Shown here piece after piece: positions 19,665-29,910 of a stretch of 64,000 nucleotides of DNA. Both the position numbers and the translations under genes were made by a program. A model generated the notes under the pieces. It made no database searches, had not been told where the DNA came from, and saw only the letters and a list, made by a program, of their open reading frames with translations. This DNA comes from Skeletonema tropicum (taxonomy: Eukaryota; Bacillariophyta; Thalassiosirophyceae; Thalassiosirales; Thalassiosiraceae), in NCBI GenBank assembly GCA_037178625.1, contig CM074133.1:3931354-3995353 (forward strand), read 5' to 3'. How positions within the stretch are numbered: the first letter of the stretch is position 1; the number at the start of each line of letters is the position of its first letter.

Positions 19665-20263
19665 AACCAGACAAATGTGGAGTTACAATACACGATCAAA
19701 CACCCGATGGAAAGGGCGGCTGGTGTTACACGGATCAAAAAGCGATGCCCTCAGACGGCGAAGAGGTTGACATGAGTGAACTGGATGACTTGATTTTCCA
19801 CGTCCCCACTACTGACGGGGGCTCTGCGCAAATAGATAGGTTGCCATCGAATAAAGCTGACAACAACTTAGGTCTCTACGCTAGACCGGATGGGAAACCA
19901 GACCAGCACTTCGAGCAGATGAGAGAAAAAATGACAACGTGGACGGCTCAGATTAAGAGCGGGCAAATACCAACTCGTTCGGTGTGGATGAGCTACACCA
20001 ATCAGCTATGGTCTGGACTCAGGTACGGTCTGGGGGCCTGTTCGGCGTCAATCCCTGAGCTCAAAAAAGGATTGATGTCAGCAGATTTCTATATGTTAAG
20101 CAACCTAGGTGTCAACCGATCAATTACCAAGGAATGGAGATACCTGCCGGCCACGTTTGGTGGAATCGGTCTCTACGACTTGACGGTGGAAACTGCGGCT
20201 GTGGATATATCAAGTGCCACTTTAAAAGTACCAATAACGCTAGAAGAATCTTTATCAATGTGA
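19622..20263 (+). pseudogene. ORF2 C-terminal part, out of frame with the RT core
   Basis: This frame continues the reverse transcriptase protein with the thumb-type block SDWAGALGETGGALKPDKCG. It then has a C-terminal region including WSGLRYGLGACSASI and LPATFGGIGLYDL, patterns typical of this RT group. A single-base change around 19615-19622 separates it from the YVDD-containing frame. No RNase H domain or zinc finger is evident, and it ends at a TGA at 20263. Confidence 0.7.
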
Positions 20264-20343
20264 AAAGAAATGTCTTGAATGCAATAAGCCACGAAGTCCT
20301 TATTACAAGTTAGGTTAGGAGTTTTTCCAGATGATGGTAGTAA

Positions 20344-20424
20344 GCAATATAACCGAACTCTTTATGATTCATTAATTACGAGTTTCGGTGGAGCTTAGCC
20401 ACCTTCATCAGCGGTTCTAATTGC
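20344..20424 (-). ncRNA. Hammerhead-type ribozyme fold (type I topology)
   Basis: Read on the minus strand, the order is as follows. Stem I 5' strand: gcaat, a small internal loop, aaccg (20424-20412). Core CTGATGA (20411-20405), then one extra A (20404). Stem II: ggtgg/ccacc with loop ctaagct. Core GAAA (20386-20383). Stem III: actc/gagt with a 19-nt AT-rich loop. Then a T as nucleotide 17, and the stem I 3' strand cggtt, loop, attgc (20355-20344). Every core element and all three stems fall in the correct order, and stem I has the internal loop common in natural type I ribozymes. Predicted cleavage is between 20356 and 20355. The extra A between CTGATGA and stem II deviates from consensus, and GUU is a less usual cleavage triplet, so activity is uncertain. 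It is antisense to the retrotransposon ORFs. Confidence 0.6.
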
Positions 20425-20580
20425 GTGGAGCAGGGCACATAAAAGAATGCGTGGAGACAGGCCACAAAAAATTTGAATCAATAAGTCTCAAGAATGAGAA
20501 AAGGCGTGGCATCTGTCATTTCTGACAGTCATAAGTTTTGTTGGCATATCGTGGGCGTGGGCCAGCGTACAAGGCATATC

Positions 20581-20642
20581 TTTTCCATCGGGGAGATCCA
20601 AAGTAGCGTAGCTACCTACTTTGGATCCTCCCGATGGAAAAG
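20581..20642. repeat. Long hairpin, 26-bp arms with 2 mismatches
   Basis: ttttccatcgggg-agatccaaagtag on the left pairs with ctactttggatcctcccgatggaaaa on the right around a 9-nt loop. The loop itself contains the palindrome gtagctac. The element is non-coding. It may be a MITE relic or a 3' structure of the upstream element. Confidence 0.8.
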
Positions 20643-21384
20643 AAGGGGAGGATGGTTTGGCTACCTCTCGGGGGGTAGAAATGATGATACCTTCCTCCCC
20701 TTAAACTTGTCTAACTTACGGTACGATAGGAGATTCCCAAGGTTAAGGTGGCGGCTGTAGCAAACTGTCATCTTGTCCGTGGGGAAAGTGGCTTTCTCAC
20801 ATCGGATACTCGTGGGGTGATTTGCCCATCGGTTGTACCATGTGTTTTTGCCACAATTCTTGCCAATGTTTCGCACGGGGGTCCTACTGGTGGTAAGGAA
20901 TATGAAAGTAGATCGAGTCTCTCTTTCCTTTGACGGTAGGCTTGGACTTGGAAGCTGTCGTGGAGTAGTTGGCAATTTATACTTCAGCATTAGTAATGGC
21001 TTTGTCGAAGAGAGGCAGGAGGTTGGCTGGTTGGTGACCTCTGCTGATGTGTCAATGGTAGAAGTTGAAGATATGGCCATCGGCGTCGTCTCTGTCGGAG
21101 CAAAGCTAAATGGATACGAAGAACGCCTCCCATAATAAGGCCTTTCTCCAGCTTCTGGTAATGATTGCACTGCATCTGGATCGGAGCATCGGATTGCCGT
21201 TTACCAACAACTTAACAGAACCAAGCCTGACATTGCTTTGTGCAGTGGAAGTTGTCCATTTCATCAGAAGAGTGTCATCATTGGACAGCTTCGGCTTTGG
21301 CTTGACGAGCGCAGACTGGGCTAGACTGGGGCTTCTGACAATAGATAGCGCTCCCTACTCCCTGCTCCCTACTCGCTATGGACT
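20643..21384. other. No gene recognised; transition to a diverged paralogue of the 3' block
   Basis: Open frames of 60-170 codons occur on both strands but none shows a recognisable domain. From about 21130 the sequence begins to resemble 14440-14760: ctccagcttctggt, then tccattccct, then the gcaggcccatcgagttcgcc motif. It marks the left edge of the paralogous locus that contains the tandem array. Confidence 0.6.
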
Positions 21385-21525
21385 CCATTCCCTGGCAATC
21401 GACCTACTCATATACCTACACGCAGGCCCATCGAGTTCGCCATTTTAGCATTGCATTGTGCATTGTTCATTCACTGCGCTGATCTCTAGATAAACCCTTC
21501 TTGTCAACACGCACAAATTATTGCA

Positions 21526-21951
21526 ATGCATCCGCCGACAACATGTTCGTCCTACTCATCTCAGGCTAAGGCTCTTCTCGATCACACGGTTGCGACAACT
21601 GCAACAACCAAAAGCCCGCACCCGCAGCGAAATGATAAAAGTGATATGGATATGGCCGGCAGTTCTCCAAATAATGTCTCGCGCTCCTCTCCACAACTAC
21701 ACAGCGTTGATGTGAAACCAAATAATTATCAAACGAGTCAACAGCAGCAGCAGCAACAACAACAACAACATCTGACGAATAACAATCATCATTATATATC
21801 ACGCAATGCTACAAAAATCATCAAGGGTGAAATTCATAACGTTTGTCTCACCATGCAATCTGATCCTCGCTATTATATAAGTAGAAGTACTTCGAACAAC
21901 TCCTCTTCCGATGGAGGTGATACAGCAGCAATGATGAGAAGAAGTCGATAG
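21526..21951 (+). CDS. Array protein unit 1, poly-Gln/Asn-Ser-rich, 141 aa
   Basis: I do not recognise the family. Residues 1-60 are Ser/Thr-rich (SSYSSQA, TVATTATTKS). They are followed by VDVKPNNY, a pure Gln run of eight to nine near 74-82, and an Asn/His cluster. The C-terminal half is short and basic to neutral (ISRNATKIIKGEIHNVCLT, then SSSDGGDTAAMMRRSR). There is no membrane segment, and the whole looks intrinsically disordered. Differences among the units inside the ORF are mostly multiples of three, which is compatible with coding, but about six of 14 units are broken. Upstream of the ATG every unit carries the same sequence of about 140 bp, possibly a promoter. This unit reads QAKALL instead of QAQALL. 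Confidence 0.45.
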   Translation: MHPPTTCSSYSSQAKALLDHTVATTATTKSPHPQRNDKSDMDMAGSSPNNVSRSSPQLHSVDVKPNNYQTSQQQQQQQQQQHLTNNNHHYISRNATKIIKGEIHNVCLTMQSDPRYYISRSTSNNSSSDGGDTAAMMRRSR

Positions 21952-22112
21952 ATTCGAATATGAAGATTGTCACCCTCCATTCCCTGGCAATCGACCTACT
22001 CATATACCTACACGCAGGCCCATCGAGTTCGCCATTTTAGCATTGCATTGTGCATTGTTCATTCACTGCGCTGATCTCTAGATAAACCCTTCTTGTCAAC
22101 ACGCACAAATTA

Positions 22113-22541
22113 TTGCAATGCATCCGCCGACAACATGTTCGTCCTACTCATCTCAGGCTCAGGCTCTTCTCGATCACACGGTTGCGACAACTGCAACAAT
22201 CAAAAGCCCCGCAGCGAAATGATAAAAGTGATATGGATATGGCCGGCAGTTCTCCAAATGATGTCTCGCGCTCCTCTCCACAACTACACAGCGTTGATGT
22301 GAAACCAAATAATTATAATTATCAAACGAGTCAACAGCAGCAGCAACAACAACAACAACATCTGACGAATAACAATCATCATTATATATCACGCAATGCT
22401 ACAAAAATCATCAAGGGTGAAATTCATAACGTTTGTCTCACCATGCAATCTGATCCTCGCTATTATATAAGTAGAAGTACTTCGAACAACTCCTCTTCCG
22501 ATGGAGGTGATACAGCAGCAATGATGAGAAGAAGTCGATAG
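22113..22541 (+). pseudogene. Array protein unit 2, frame-shifted
   Basis: An extra C in agccccgcagcg shifts the frame. An upstream ATG at 22113 in another frame reads through into the normal middle and C-terminal parts, giving 142 codons with an unrelated N-terminus. Confidence 0.45.
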
Positions 22542-22707
22542 ATTCGAATATGAAGATTGTCACCCTCCATTCCCTGGCAATCGACCTACTCATATACCTA
22601 CACGCAGGCCCATCGAGTTCGCCATTTTAGCATTGCATTGTGCATTGTTCATTCACTGCGCTGATCTCTAGATAAACCCTTCTTGTCAACACGCACAAAT
22701 TATTGCA

Positions 22708-23133
22708 ATGCATCCGCCGACAACATGTTCGTCCTACTCATCTCAGGCTCAGGCTCTTCTCGATCACACGGTTGCGACAACTGCAACAACCAAAAGCCCG
22801 CACCCGCAGCGAAATGATAAAAGTGATATGGATATGGCCGGCAGTTCTCCAAATAATGTCTCGCGCTCCTCTCCACAACTACACAGCGTTGATGTGAAAC
22901 CAAATAATTATCAAACGAGTCAACAGCAGCAGCAACAACAACAACAACAACATCTGACGAATAACAATCATCATTATATATCACGCAATGCTACAAAAAT
23001 CATCAAGGGTGAAATTCATAACGTTTGTCTCACCATGCGATCTGATCCTCGCTATTATATAAGTAGAAGTACTTCGAACAACTCCTCTTCCGATGGAGGT
23101 GATACAGCAGCAATGATGAGAAGAAGTCGATAG
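22708..23133 (+). CDS. Array protein unit 3, 141 aa
   Basis: Intact. Short NNYQTS form with nine Gln, and MRSDP instead of MQSDP. Confidence 0.45.
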   Translation: MHPPTTCSSYSSQAQALLDHTVATTATTKSPHPQRNDKSDMDMAGSSPNNVSRSSPQLHSVDVKPNNYQTSQQQQQQQQQQHLTNNNHHYISRNATKIIKGEIHNVCLTMRSDPRYYISRSTSNNSSSDGGDTAAMMRRSR

Positions 23134-23299
23134 ATTCGAATATGAAGATTGTCACCCTCCATTCCCTGGCAATCGACCTACTCATATACCTACACGCAGG
23201 CCCATCGAGTTCGCCATTTTAGCATTGCATTGTGCATTGTTCATTCACTGCGCTGATCTCTAGATAAACCCTTCTTGTCAACACGCACAAATTATTGCA

Positions 23300-23728
23300 A
23301 TGCATCCGCCGACAACATGTTCGTCCTACTCATCTCAGGCTCAGGCTCTTCTCGATCACACGGTTGCGACAACTGCAACAACCAAAAGCCCGCACCCGCA
23401 GCGAAATGATAAAAGTGATATGGATATGGCCGGCAGTTCTCCAAATAATGTCTCGCGCTCCTCTCCACAACTACACAGCGTTGATGTGAAACCAAATAAT
23501 TATAATTATCAAACGAGTCAACAGCAGCAGCAACAACAACAACAACATCTGACGAATAACAATCATCATTATATATCACGCAATGCTACAAAAATCATCA
23601 AGGGTGAAATTCATAACGTTTGTCTCACCATGCGATCTGATCCTCGCTATTATATAAGTAGAAGTACTTCGAACAACTCCTCTTCCGATGGAGGTGATAC
23701 AGCAGCAATGATGAGAAGAAGTCGATAG
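23300..23728 (+). CDS. Array protein unit 4, 142 aa
   Basis: Intact. Long NNYNYQTS form and MRSDP. Confidence 0.45.
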   Translation: MHPPTTCSSYSSQAQALLDHTVATTATTKSPHPQRNDKSDMDMAGSSPNNVSRSSPQLHSVDVKPNNYNYQTSQQQQQQQQQHLTNNNHHYISRNATKIIKGEIHNVCLTMRSDPRYYISRSTSNNSSSDGGDTAAMMRRSR

Positions 23729-23894
23729 ATTCGAATATGAAGATTGTCACCCTCCATTCCCTGGCAATCGACCTACTCATATACCTACACGCAGGCCCAT
23801 CGAGTTCGCCATTTTAGCATTGCATTGTGCATTGTTCATTCACTGCGCTGATCTCTAGATAAACCCTTCTTGTCAACACGCACAAATTATTGCA

Positions 23895-24248
23895 ATGCAT
23901 CCGCCGACAACATGTTCGTCCTACTCATCTCAGGCTCAGGCTCTTCTCGATCACACGGTTGCGACAACTGCAACAATCAAAAGCCCGCAGCGAAATGATA
24001 AAAGTGATATGGATATGGCCGGCAGTTCTCCAAATAATGTCTCGCGCTCCTCTCCACAACTACACAGCGTTGATGTGAAACCAAATAATTATAATTATCA
24101 AACGAGTCAACAGCAGCAGCAACAACAACAACAACATCTGACGAATAACAATCATCATTATATATCACGCAATGCTACAAAAATCATCAAGGGTGAAATT
24201 CATAACGTTTGTCTCACCATGCGATCTGATCCTCGCTATTATATATAA
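23895..24248 (+). pseudogene. Array protein unit 5, truncated at 117 aa
   Basis: Short-linker type (SPQRND). A TA insertion in the tattatataag stretch brings a stop after DPRYYI and removes the last 23 or so residues. Confidence 0.45.
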
Positions 24249-24485
24249 GTAGAAGTACTTCGAACAACTCCTCTTCCGATGGAGGTGATACAGCAGCAAT
24301 GATGAGAAGAAGTCGATAGATTCGAATATGAAGATTGTCACCCTCCATTCCCTGGCAATCGACCTACTCATATACCTACACGCAGGCCCATCGAGTTCGC
24401 CATTTTAGCATTGCATTGTGCATTGTTCATTCACTGCGCTGATCTCTAGATAAACCCTTCTTGTCAACACGCACAAATTATTGCA

Positions 24486-24827
24486 ATGCATCCGCCGACA
24501 ACATGTTCGTCCTACTCATCTCAGGCTCAGGCTCTTCTCGATCACACGGTTGCGACAACTGCAACAACCAAAAGCCCGCACCCGCAGCGAAATGATAAAA
24601 GTGATATGGATATGGCCGGCAGTTCTCCAAATAATGTCTCGCGCTCCTCTCCACAACTACACAGCGTTGATGTGAAACCAAATAATTATAATTATCAAAC
24701 GAGTCAACAGCAGCAGCAACAACAACAACAACATCTGACGAATAACAATCATCATTATATATCACGCAATGCTACAAAAATCATCAAGGGTGAAATTCAT
24801 AACGTTTGTCTCACCATGCGAATCTGA
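24486..24827 (+). pseudogene. Array protein unit 6, truncated at 113 aa
   Basis: One extra A (atgcgaatctg) shifts the frame right after CLTMR. Confidence 0.45.
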
Positions 24828-25081
24828 TCCTCGCTATTATATAAGTAGAAGTACTTCGAACAACTCCTCTTCCGATGGAGGTGATACAGCAGCAATGATG
24901 AGAAGAAGTCGATAGATTCGAATATGAAGATTGTCACCCTCCATTCCCTGGCAATCGACCTACTCATATACCTACACGCAGGCCCATCGAGTTCGCCATT
25001 TTAGCATTGCATTGTGCATTGTTCATTCACTGCGCTGATCTCTAGATAAACCCTTCTTGTCAACACGCACAAATTATTGCA

Positions 25082-25206
25082 ATGCATCCGCCGACAACAT
25101 GTTCGTCCTACTCATCTCAGGCTCCGGCTCTTCTCGATCACACGGTTGCGACAACTGCAACAACCAAAAGCCCGCACCCGCAGCGAAATGATAAAAGTGA
25201 TATGAT
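25082..25206 (+). pseudogene. Array protein unit 7, deletion remnant
   Basis: Only the first 40 or so codons remain. The sequence jumps from gtgatatg to the atatacctacacgcagg region of the next unit, the mark of an unequal exchange or deletion at the short shared atat tract. Confidence 0.6.
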
Positions 25207-25320
25207 ATACCTACACGCAGGCCCATCGAGTTCGCCATTTTAGCATTGCATTGTGCATTGTTCATTCACTGCGCTGATCTCTAGATAAACCCTTCTTGTC
25301 AACACGCACAAATTATTGCA

Positions 25321-25677
25321 ATGCATCCGCCGACAACATGTTCGTCCTACTCATCTCAGGCTCAGGCTCTTCTCGATCACACGGTTGCGACAACTGCAAC
25401 AACCAAAAGCCCGCACCCGCAGCGAAATGATAAAAGTGATATGGATATGGCCGGCAGTTCTCCAAATAATGTCTCGCGCTCCTCTCCACAACTACACAGC
25501 GTTGATGTGAAACCAAATAATTATCAAACGAGTCAACAGCAGCAGCAACAACAACAACAACATCTGACGAATAACAATCATCATTATATATCACGCAATG
25601 CTACAAAAATCATCAAGGGTGAAATTCATAACGTTTGTCTCACCATGCGATCTGATCCTCGCTATATATATAAGTAG
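25321..25677 (+). pseudogene. Array protein unit 8, truncated at 118 aa
   Basis: The tattatataag tract reads tatatatataag here, which leads to an early stop after DPRY. Confidence 0.45.
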
Positions 25678-25910
25678 AAGTACTTCGAACAACTCCTCTT
25701 CCGATGGAGGTGATACAGCAGCAATGATGAGAAGAAGTCGATAGATTCGAATATGAAGATTGTCACCCTCCATTCCCTGGCAATCGACCTACTCATATAC
25801 CTACACGCAGGCCCATCGAGTTCGCCATTTTAGCATTGCATTGTGCATTGTTCATTCACTGCGCTGATCTCTAGATAAACCCTTCTTGTCAACACGCACA
25901 AATTATTGCA

Positions 25911-26339
25911 ATGCATCCGCCGACAACATGTTCGTCCTACTCATCTCAGGCTCAGGCTCTTCTCGATCACACGGTTGCGACAACTGCAACAACCAAAAGC
26001 CCGCACCCGCAGCGAAATGATAAAAGTGATATGGATATGGCCGGCAGTTCTCCAAATAATGTCTCGCGCTCCTCTCCACAACTACACAGCGTTGATGTGA
26101 AACCAAATAATTATAATTATCAAACGAGTCAACAGCAGCAGCAACAACAACAACAACATCTGACGAATAACAATCATCATTATATATCACGCAATGCTAC
26201 AAAAATCATCAAGGGTGAAATTCATAACGTTTGTCTCACCATGCAATCTGATCCTCGCTATTATATAAGTAGAAGTACTTCGAACAACTCCTCTTCCGAT
26301 GGAGGTGATACAGCAGCAATGATGAGAAGAAGTCGATAG
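25911..26339 (+). CDS. Array protein unit 9, 142 aa
   Basis: Intact. Long NNYNYQTS form and MQSDP. Confidence 0.45.
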   Translation: MHPPTTCSSYSSQAQALLDHTVATTATTKSPHPQRNDKSDMDMAGSSPNNVSRSSPQLHSVDVKPNNYNYQTSQQQQQQQQQHLTNNNHHYISRNATKIIKGEIHNVCLTMQSDPRYYISRSTSNNSSSDGGDTAAMMRRSR

Positions 26340-26505
26340 ATTCGAATATGAAGATTGTCACCCTCCATTCCCTGGCAATCGACCTACTCATATACCTACA
26401 CGCAGGCCCATCGAGTTCGCCATTTTAGCATTGCATTGTGCATTGTTCATTCACTGCGCTGATCTCTAGATAAACCCTTCTTGTCAACACGCACAAATTA
26501 TTGCA

Positions 26506-26928
26506 ATGCATCCGCCGACAACATGTTCGTCCTACTCATCTCAGGCTCAGGCTCTTCTCGATCACACGGTTGCGACAACTGCAACAATCAAAAGCCCGCA
26601 GCGAAATGATAAAAGTGATATGGATATGGCCGGCAGTTCTCCAAATGATGTCTCGCGCTCCTCTCCACAACTACACAGCGTTGATGTGAAACCAAATAAT
26701 TATAATTATCAAACGAGTCAACAGCAGCAGCAACAACAACAACAACATCTGACGAATAACAATCATCATTATATATCACGCAATGCTACAAAAATCATCA
26801 AGGGTGAAATTCATAACGTTTGTCTCACCATGCAATCTGATCCTCGCTATTATATAAGTAGAAGTACTTCGAACAACTCCTCTTCCGATGGAGGTGATAC
26901 AGCAGCAATGATGAGAAGAAGTCGATAG
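26506..26928 (+). CDS. Array protein unit 10, 140 aa
   Basis: Intact short-linker type with SPNDVS instead of SPNNVS, a variant shared with unit 2. Confidence 0.45.
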   Translation: MHPPTTCSSYSSQAQALLDHTVATTATIKSPQRNDKSDMDMAGSSPNDVSRSSPQLHSVDVKPNNYNYQTSQQQQQQQQQHLTNNNHHYISRNATKIIKGEIHNVCLTMQSDPRYYISRSTSNNSSSDGGDTAAMMRRSR

Positions 26929-27094
26929 ATTCGAATATGAAGATTGTCACCCTCCATTCCCTGGCAATCGACCTACTCATATACCTACACGCAGGCCCAT
27001 CGAGTTCGCCATTTTAGCATTGCATTGTGCATTGTTCATTCACTGCGCTGATCTCTAGATAAACCCTTCTTGTCAACACGCACAAATTATTGCA

Positions 27095-27523
27095 ATGCAT
27101 CCGCCGACAACATGTTCGTCCTACTCATCTCAGGCTCAGGCTCTTCTCGATCACACGGTTGCGACAACTGCAACAACCAAAAGCCCGCACCCGCAGCGAA
27201 ATGATAAAAGTGATATGGATATGGCCGGCAGTTCTCCAAATAATGTCTCGCGCTCCTCTCCACAACTACACAGCGTTGATGTGAAACCAAATAATTATAA
27301 TTATCAAACGAGTCAACAGCAGCAGCAACAACAACAACAACATCTGACGAATAACAATCATCATTATATATCACGCAATGCTACAAAAATCATCAAGGGT
27401 GAAATTCATAACGTTTGTCTCACCATGCGATCTGATCCTCGCTATTATATAAGTAGAAGTACTTCGAACAACTCCTCTTCCGATGGAGGTGATACAGCAG
27501 CAATGATGAGAAGAAGTCGATAG
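27095..27523 (+). CDS. Array protein unit 11, 142 aa
   Basis: Intact; same predicted protein as unit 4. Confidence 0.45.
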   Translation: MHPPTTCSSYSSQAQALLDHTVATTATTKSPHPQRNDKSDMDMAGSSPNNVSRSSPQLHSVDVKPNNYNYQTSQQQQQQQQQHLTNNNHHYISRNATKIIKGEIHNVCLTMRSDPRYYISRSTSNNSSSDGGDTAAMMRRSR

Positions 27524-27689
27524 ATTCGAATATGAAGATTGTCACCCTCCATTCCCTGGCAATCGACCTACTCATATACCTACACGCAGGCCCATCGAGT
27601 TCGCCATTTTAGCATTGCATTGTGCATTGTTCATTCACTGCGCTGATCTCTAGATAAACCCTTCTTGTCAACACGCACAAATTATTGCA

Positions 27690-28112
27690 ATGCATCCGCC
27701 GACAACATGTTCGTCCTACTCATCTCAGGCTCAGGCTCTTCTCGATCACACGGTTGCGACAACTGCAACAATCAAAAGCCCGCAGCGAAATGATAAAAGT
27801 GATATGGATATGGCCGGCAGTTCTCCAAATAATGTCTCGCGCTCCTCTCCACAACTACACAGCGTTGATGTGAAACCAAATAATTATAATTATCAAACGA
27901 GTCAACAGCAGCAGCAACAACAACAACAACATCTGACGAATAACAATCATCATTATATATCACGCAATGCTACAAAAATCATCAAGGGTGAAATTCATAA
28001 CGTTTGTCTCACCATGCGATCTGATCCTCGCTATTATATAAGTAGAAGTACTTCGAACAACTCCTCTTCCGATGGAGGTGATACAGCAGCAATGATGAGA
28101 AGAAGTCGATAG
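27690..28112 (+). CDS. Array protein unit 12, 140 aa
   Basis: Intact short-linker type with SPNNVS and MRSDP. Confidence 0.45.
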   Translation: MHPPTTCSSYSSQAQALLDHTVATTATIKSPQRNDKSDMDMAGSSPNNVSRSSPQLHSVDVKPNNYNYQTSQQQQQQQQQHLTNNNHHYISRNATKIIKGEIHNVCLTMRSDPRYYISRSTSNNSSSDGGDTAAMMRRSR

Positions 28113-28278
28113 ATTCGAATATGAAGATTGTCACCCTCCATTCCCTGGCAATCGACCTACTCATATACCTACACGCAGGCCCATCGAGTTCGCCATTTTA
28201 GCATTGCATTGTGCATTGTTCATTCACTGCGCTGATCTCTAGATAAACCCTTCTTGTCAACACGCACAAATTATTGCA

Positions 28279-28710
28279 ATGCATCCGCCGACAACATGTT
28301 CGTCCTACTCATCTCAGGCTCAGGCTCTTCTCGATCACACGGTTGCGACAACTGCAACAACCAAAAGCCCGCACCCGCAGCGAAATGATAAAAGTGATAT
28401 GGATATGGCCGGCAGTTCTCCAAATAATGTCTCGCGCTCCTCTCCACAACTACACAGCGTTGATGTGAAACCAAATAATTATAATTATCAAACGAGTCAA
28501 CAGCAGCAGCAACAACAACAACAACAACATCTGACGAATAACAATCATCATTATATATCACGCAATGCTACAAAAATCATCAAGGGTGAAATTCATAACG
28601 TTTGTCTCACCATGCAATCTGATCCTCGCTATTATATAAGTAGAAGTACTTCGAACAACTCCTCTTCCGATGGAGGTGATACAGCAGCAATGATGAGAAG
28701 AAGTCGATAG
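28279..28710 (+). CDS. Array protein unit 13, 143 aa
   Basis: Intact and the longest version, with one more Gln than most. Confidence 0.45.
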   Translation: MHPPTTCSSYSSQAQALLDHTVATTATTKSPHPQRNDKSDMDMAGSSPNNVSRSSPQLHSVDVKPNNYNYQTSQQQQQQQQQQHLTNNNHHYISRNATKIIKGEIHNVCLTMQSDPRYYISRSTSNNSSSDGGDTAAMMRRSR

Positions 28711-28877
28711 ATTCGAATATGAAGATTGTCACCCTCCATTCCCTGGCAATCGACCTACTCATATACCTACACGCAGGCCCATCGAGTTCGCCATTTTAGC
28801 ATTGCATTGTGCATTGTTCATTCACTGCGCTGATCTCTAGATAAACCCTTCTTGTCAACTACGCACAAATTATTGCA

Positions 28878-29159
28878 ATGCATCCGCCGACAACATGTTC
28901 GTCCTACTCATCTCAGGCTCAGGCTCTTCTCGATCACACGGTTGCGACAACTGCAACAACCAAAAGCCCGCACCCGCAGCGAAATGATAAAAGTGATATG
29001 GATATGGCCGGCAGTTCTCCAAATAATGTCTCGCGCTCCTCTCCACAACTACACAGCGTTGATGTGAAACCAAATAATTATAATTATCAAACGAGTCAAC
29101 AGCAGCAGCAACAACAACAACAACAACATCTGATGAATAACAATCAACATTGTACCTAA
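28878..29159 (+). pseudogene. Array protein unit 14, C-terminus replaced
   Basis: The frame is normal through the Gln run (HLMNNNQH) and then meets unrelated sequence and a stop at 29159. Sequence matching the normal unit end resumes at about 29219, with two substitutions. Confidence 0.5.
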
Positions 29160-29335
29160 GCAGGTCCAGATTATACTCGTGTAGATATCTAATCTGATTA
29201 ATTTTGTATTTATTTATCGATCTGATCCTCGCTATTATATAAGTAGAAGTACTCCGAACAACCCCTCTTCCGATGGAGGTGATACAGCAGCAATGATGAG
29301 AAGAAGTCGATAGATTCGAATATGAAGATTGTCAC

Positions 29336-29910
29336 CTGTATATTAGTGAGATTACGAAATTTACATGATTCGTTTAGTGTTATGGAAGTGGATGGCATCT
29401 TTTCCTTGTCGAGCAATACTGCTGTTCTTCAGGATCATCTCAATTTTTTGTCTTCCAAGCTCCACGCCGCTCTTGTGTGAAAGCACAAGAATAGACACTC
29501 ACGTTGATCTCTCTTTTGGTAATGAACGAAGGAATTCACCACACAACTGGCCGCTGGCCGCAGTGCTTGGAAAGATATGAGGACATCTCTCAATAACAAC
29601 ATCATCGTTTGGATTCTTCTCCGTTGTCTTCTTCTTATTCCTTTGAAGATATCAAACCAAATGGGCAATCTCTGCTTTGCTCGACGAAACTCTACTTCTT
29701 TAACTCAAGCTCAAGACGAAGCTTGACACGAGGTCAGCCGTGGGGCAAGTCACTCAAGTGATGTGATGGCTTAACTTACTATTTCGGCAGACCTGGCGCA
29801 ATCTTAACTTACCTTGATATAGAAGCTCAACATTGCCCCAGAGAGCTAGCTGAATTGATTGTGTTTGGCACAATAATTCTTGTGTGAGCTGTGCCACAAT
29901 TCTTGAGCAA
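29336..29910. other. No gene recognised; right edge of array locus
   Basis: It contains a diverged copy of the dispersed module at 29475-29583 with an inserted ggccgct repeat. After that comes single-copy sequence with no convincing frame. The module's position mirrors that of 15194-15302 in the segmental duplication, which supports paralogy of the two loci. Confidence 0.6.

Larger units (their letters stand above)
15887..20270 (+). mobile_element. Non-LTR (LINE-type) retrotransposon with APE endonuclease, defective
   Basis: Two ORFs in the order ORF1 (15982-16875) and ORF2 (16875-20263, with one frameshift) are preceded by about 95 bp of possible 5' UTR containing the palindrome cctacgtagg. 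ORF2 has an endonuclease, a linker, an RT and a C-terminal region. The left boundary is inferred from where the duplication copies diverge. It is not certain that this is the element's true 5' end, because the other side of the insertion target is not found downstream. The 3' end is undefined: no poly-A or target duplication was found, and the following 300 bp hold structured sequence on the opposite strand. Confidence 0.7.
21385..29335. repeat. Tandem array of 14 units of about 592 bp
   Basis: Units start (at ccattccctgg) at about 21385, 21977, 22567, 23159, 23754, 24345, 24941, 25207 (lacking its first 24 nt or so), 25770, 26365, 26954, 27549, 28138 and 28736. Spacing is 589-598 bp, except for unit 7, which is cut to about 266 bp. 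Two unit types alternate irregularly: one with cacccgcagcg and one 6 nt shorter with cgcagcg. Length also varies by 6 nt at aattataattatc, and by CAA number. Unit 14 has a replaced segment of about 80 bp (29137-29218). Each unit contains an ORF of about 142 codons preceded by about 140 bp of very constant sequence. Confidence 0.97.

Noticed and set aside
20661..21170. Minus-strand frame of 169 codons after the LINE
   Set aside because: Low-complexity Ser/Thr/Pro composition, overlapping equally long plus-strand frames and no recognisable domain.
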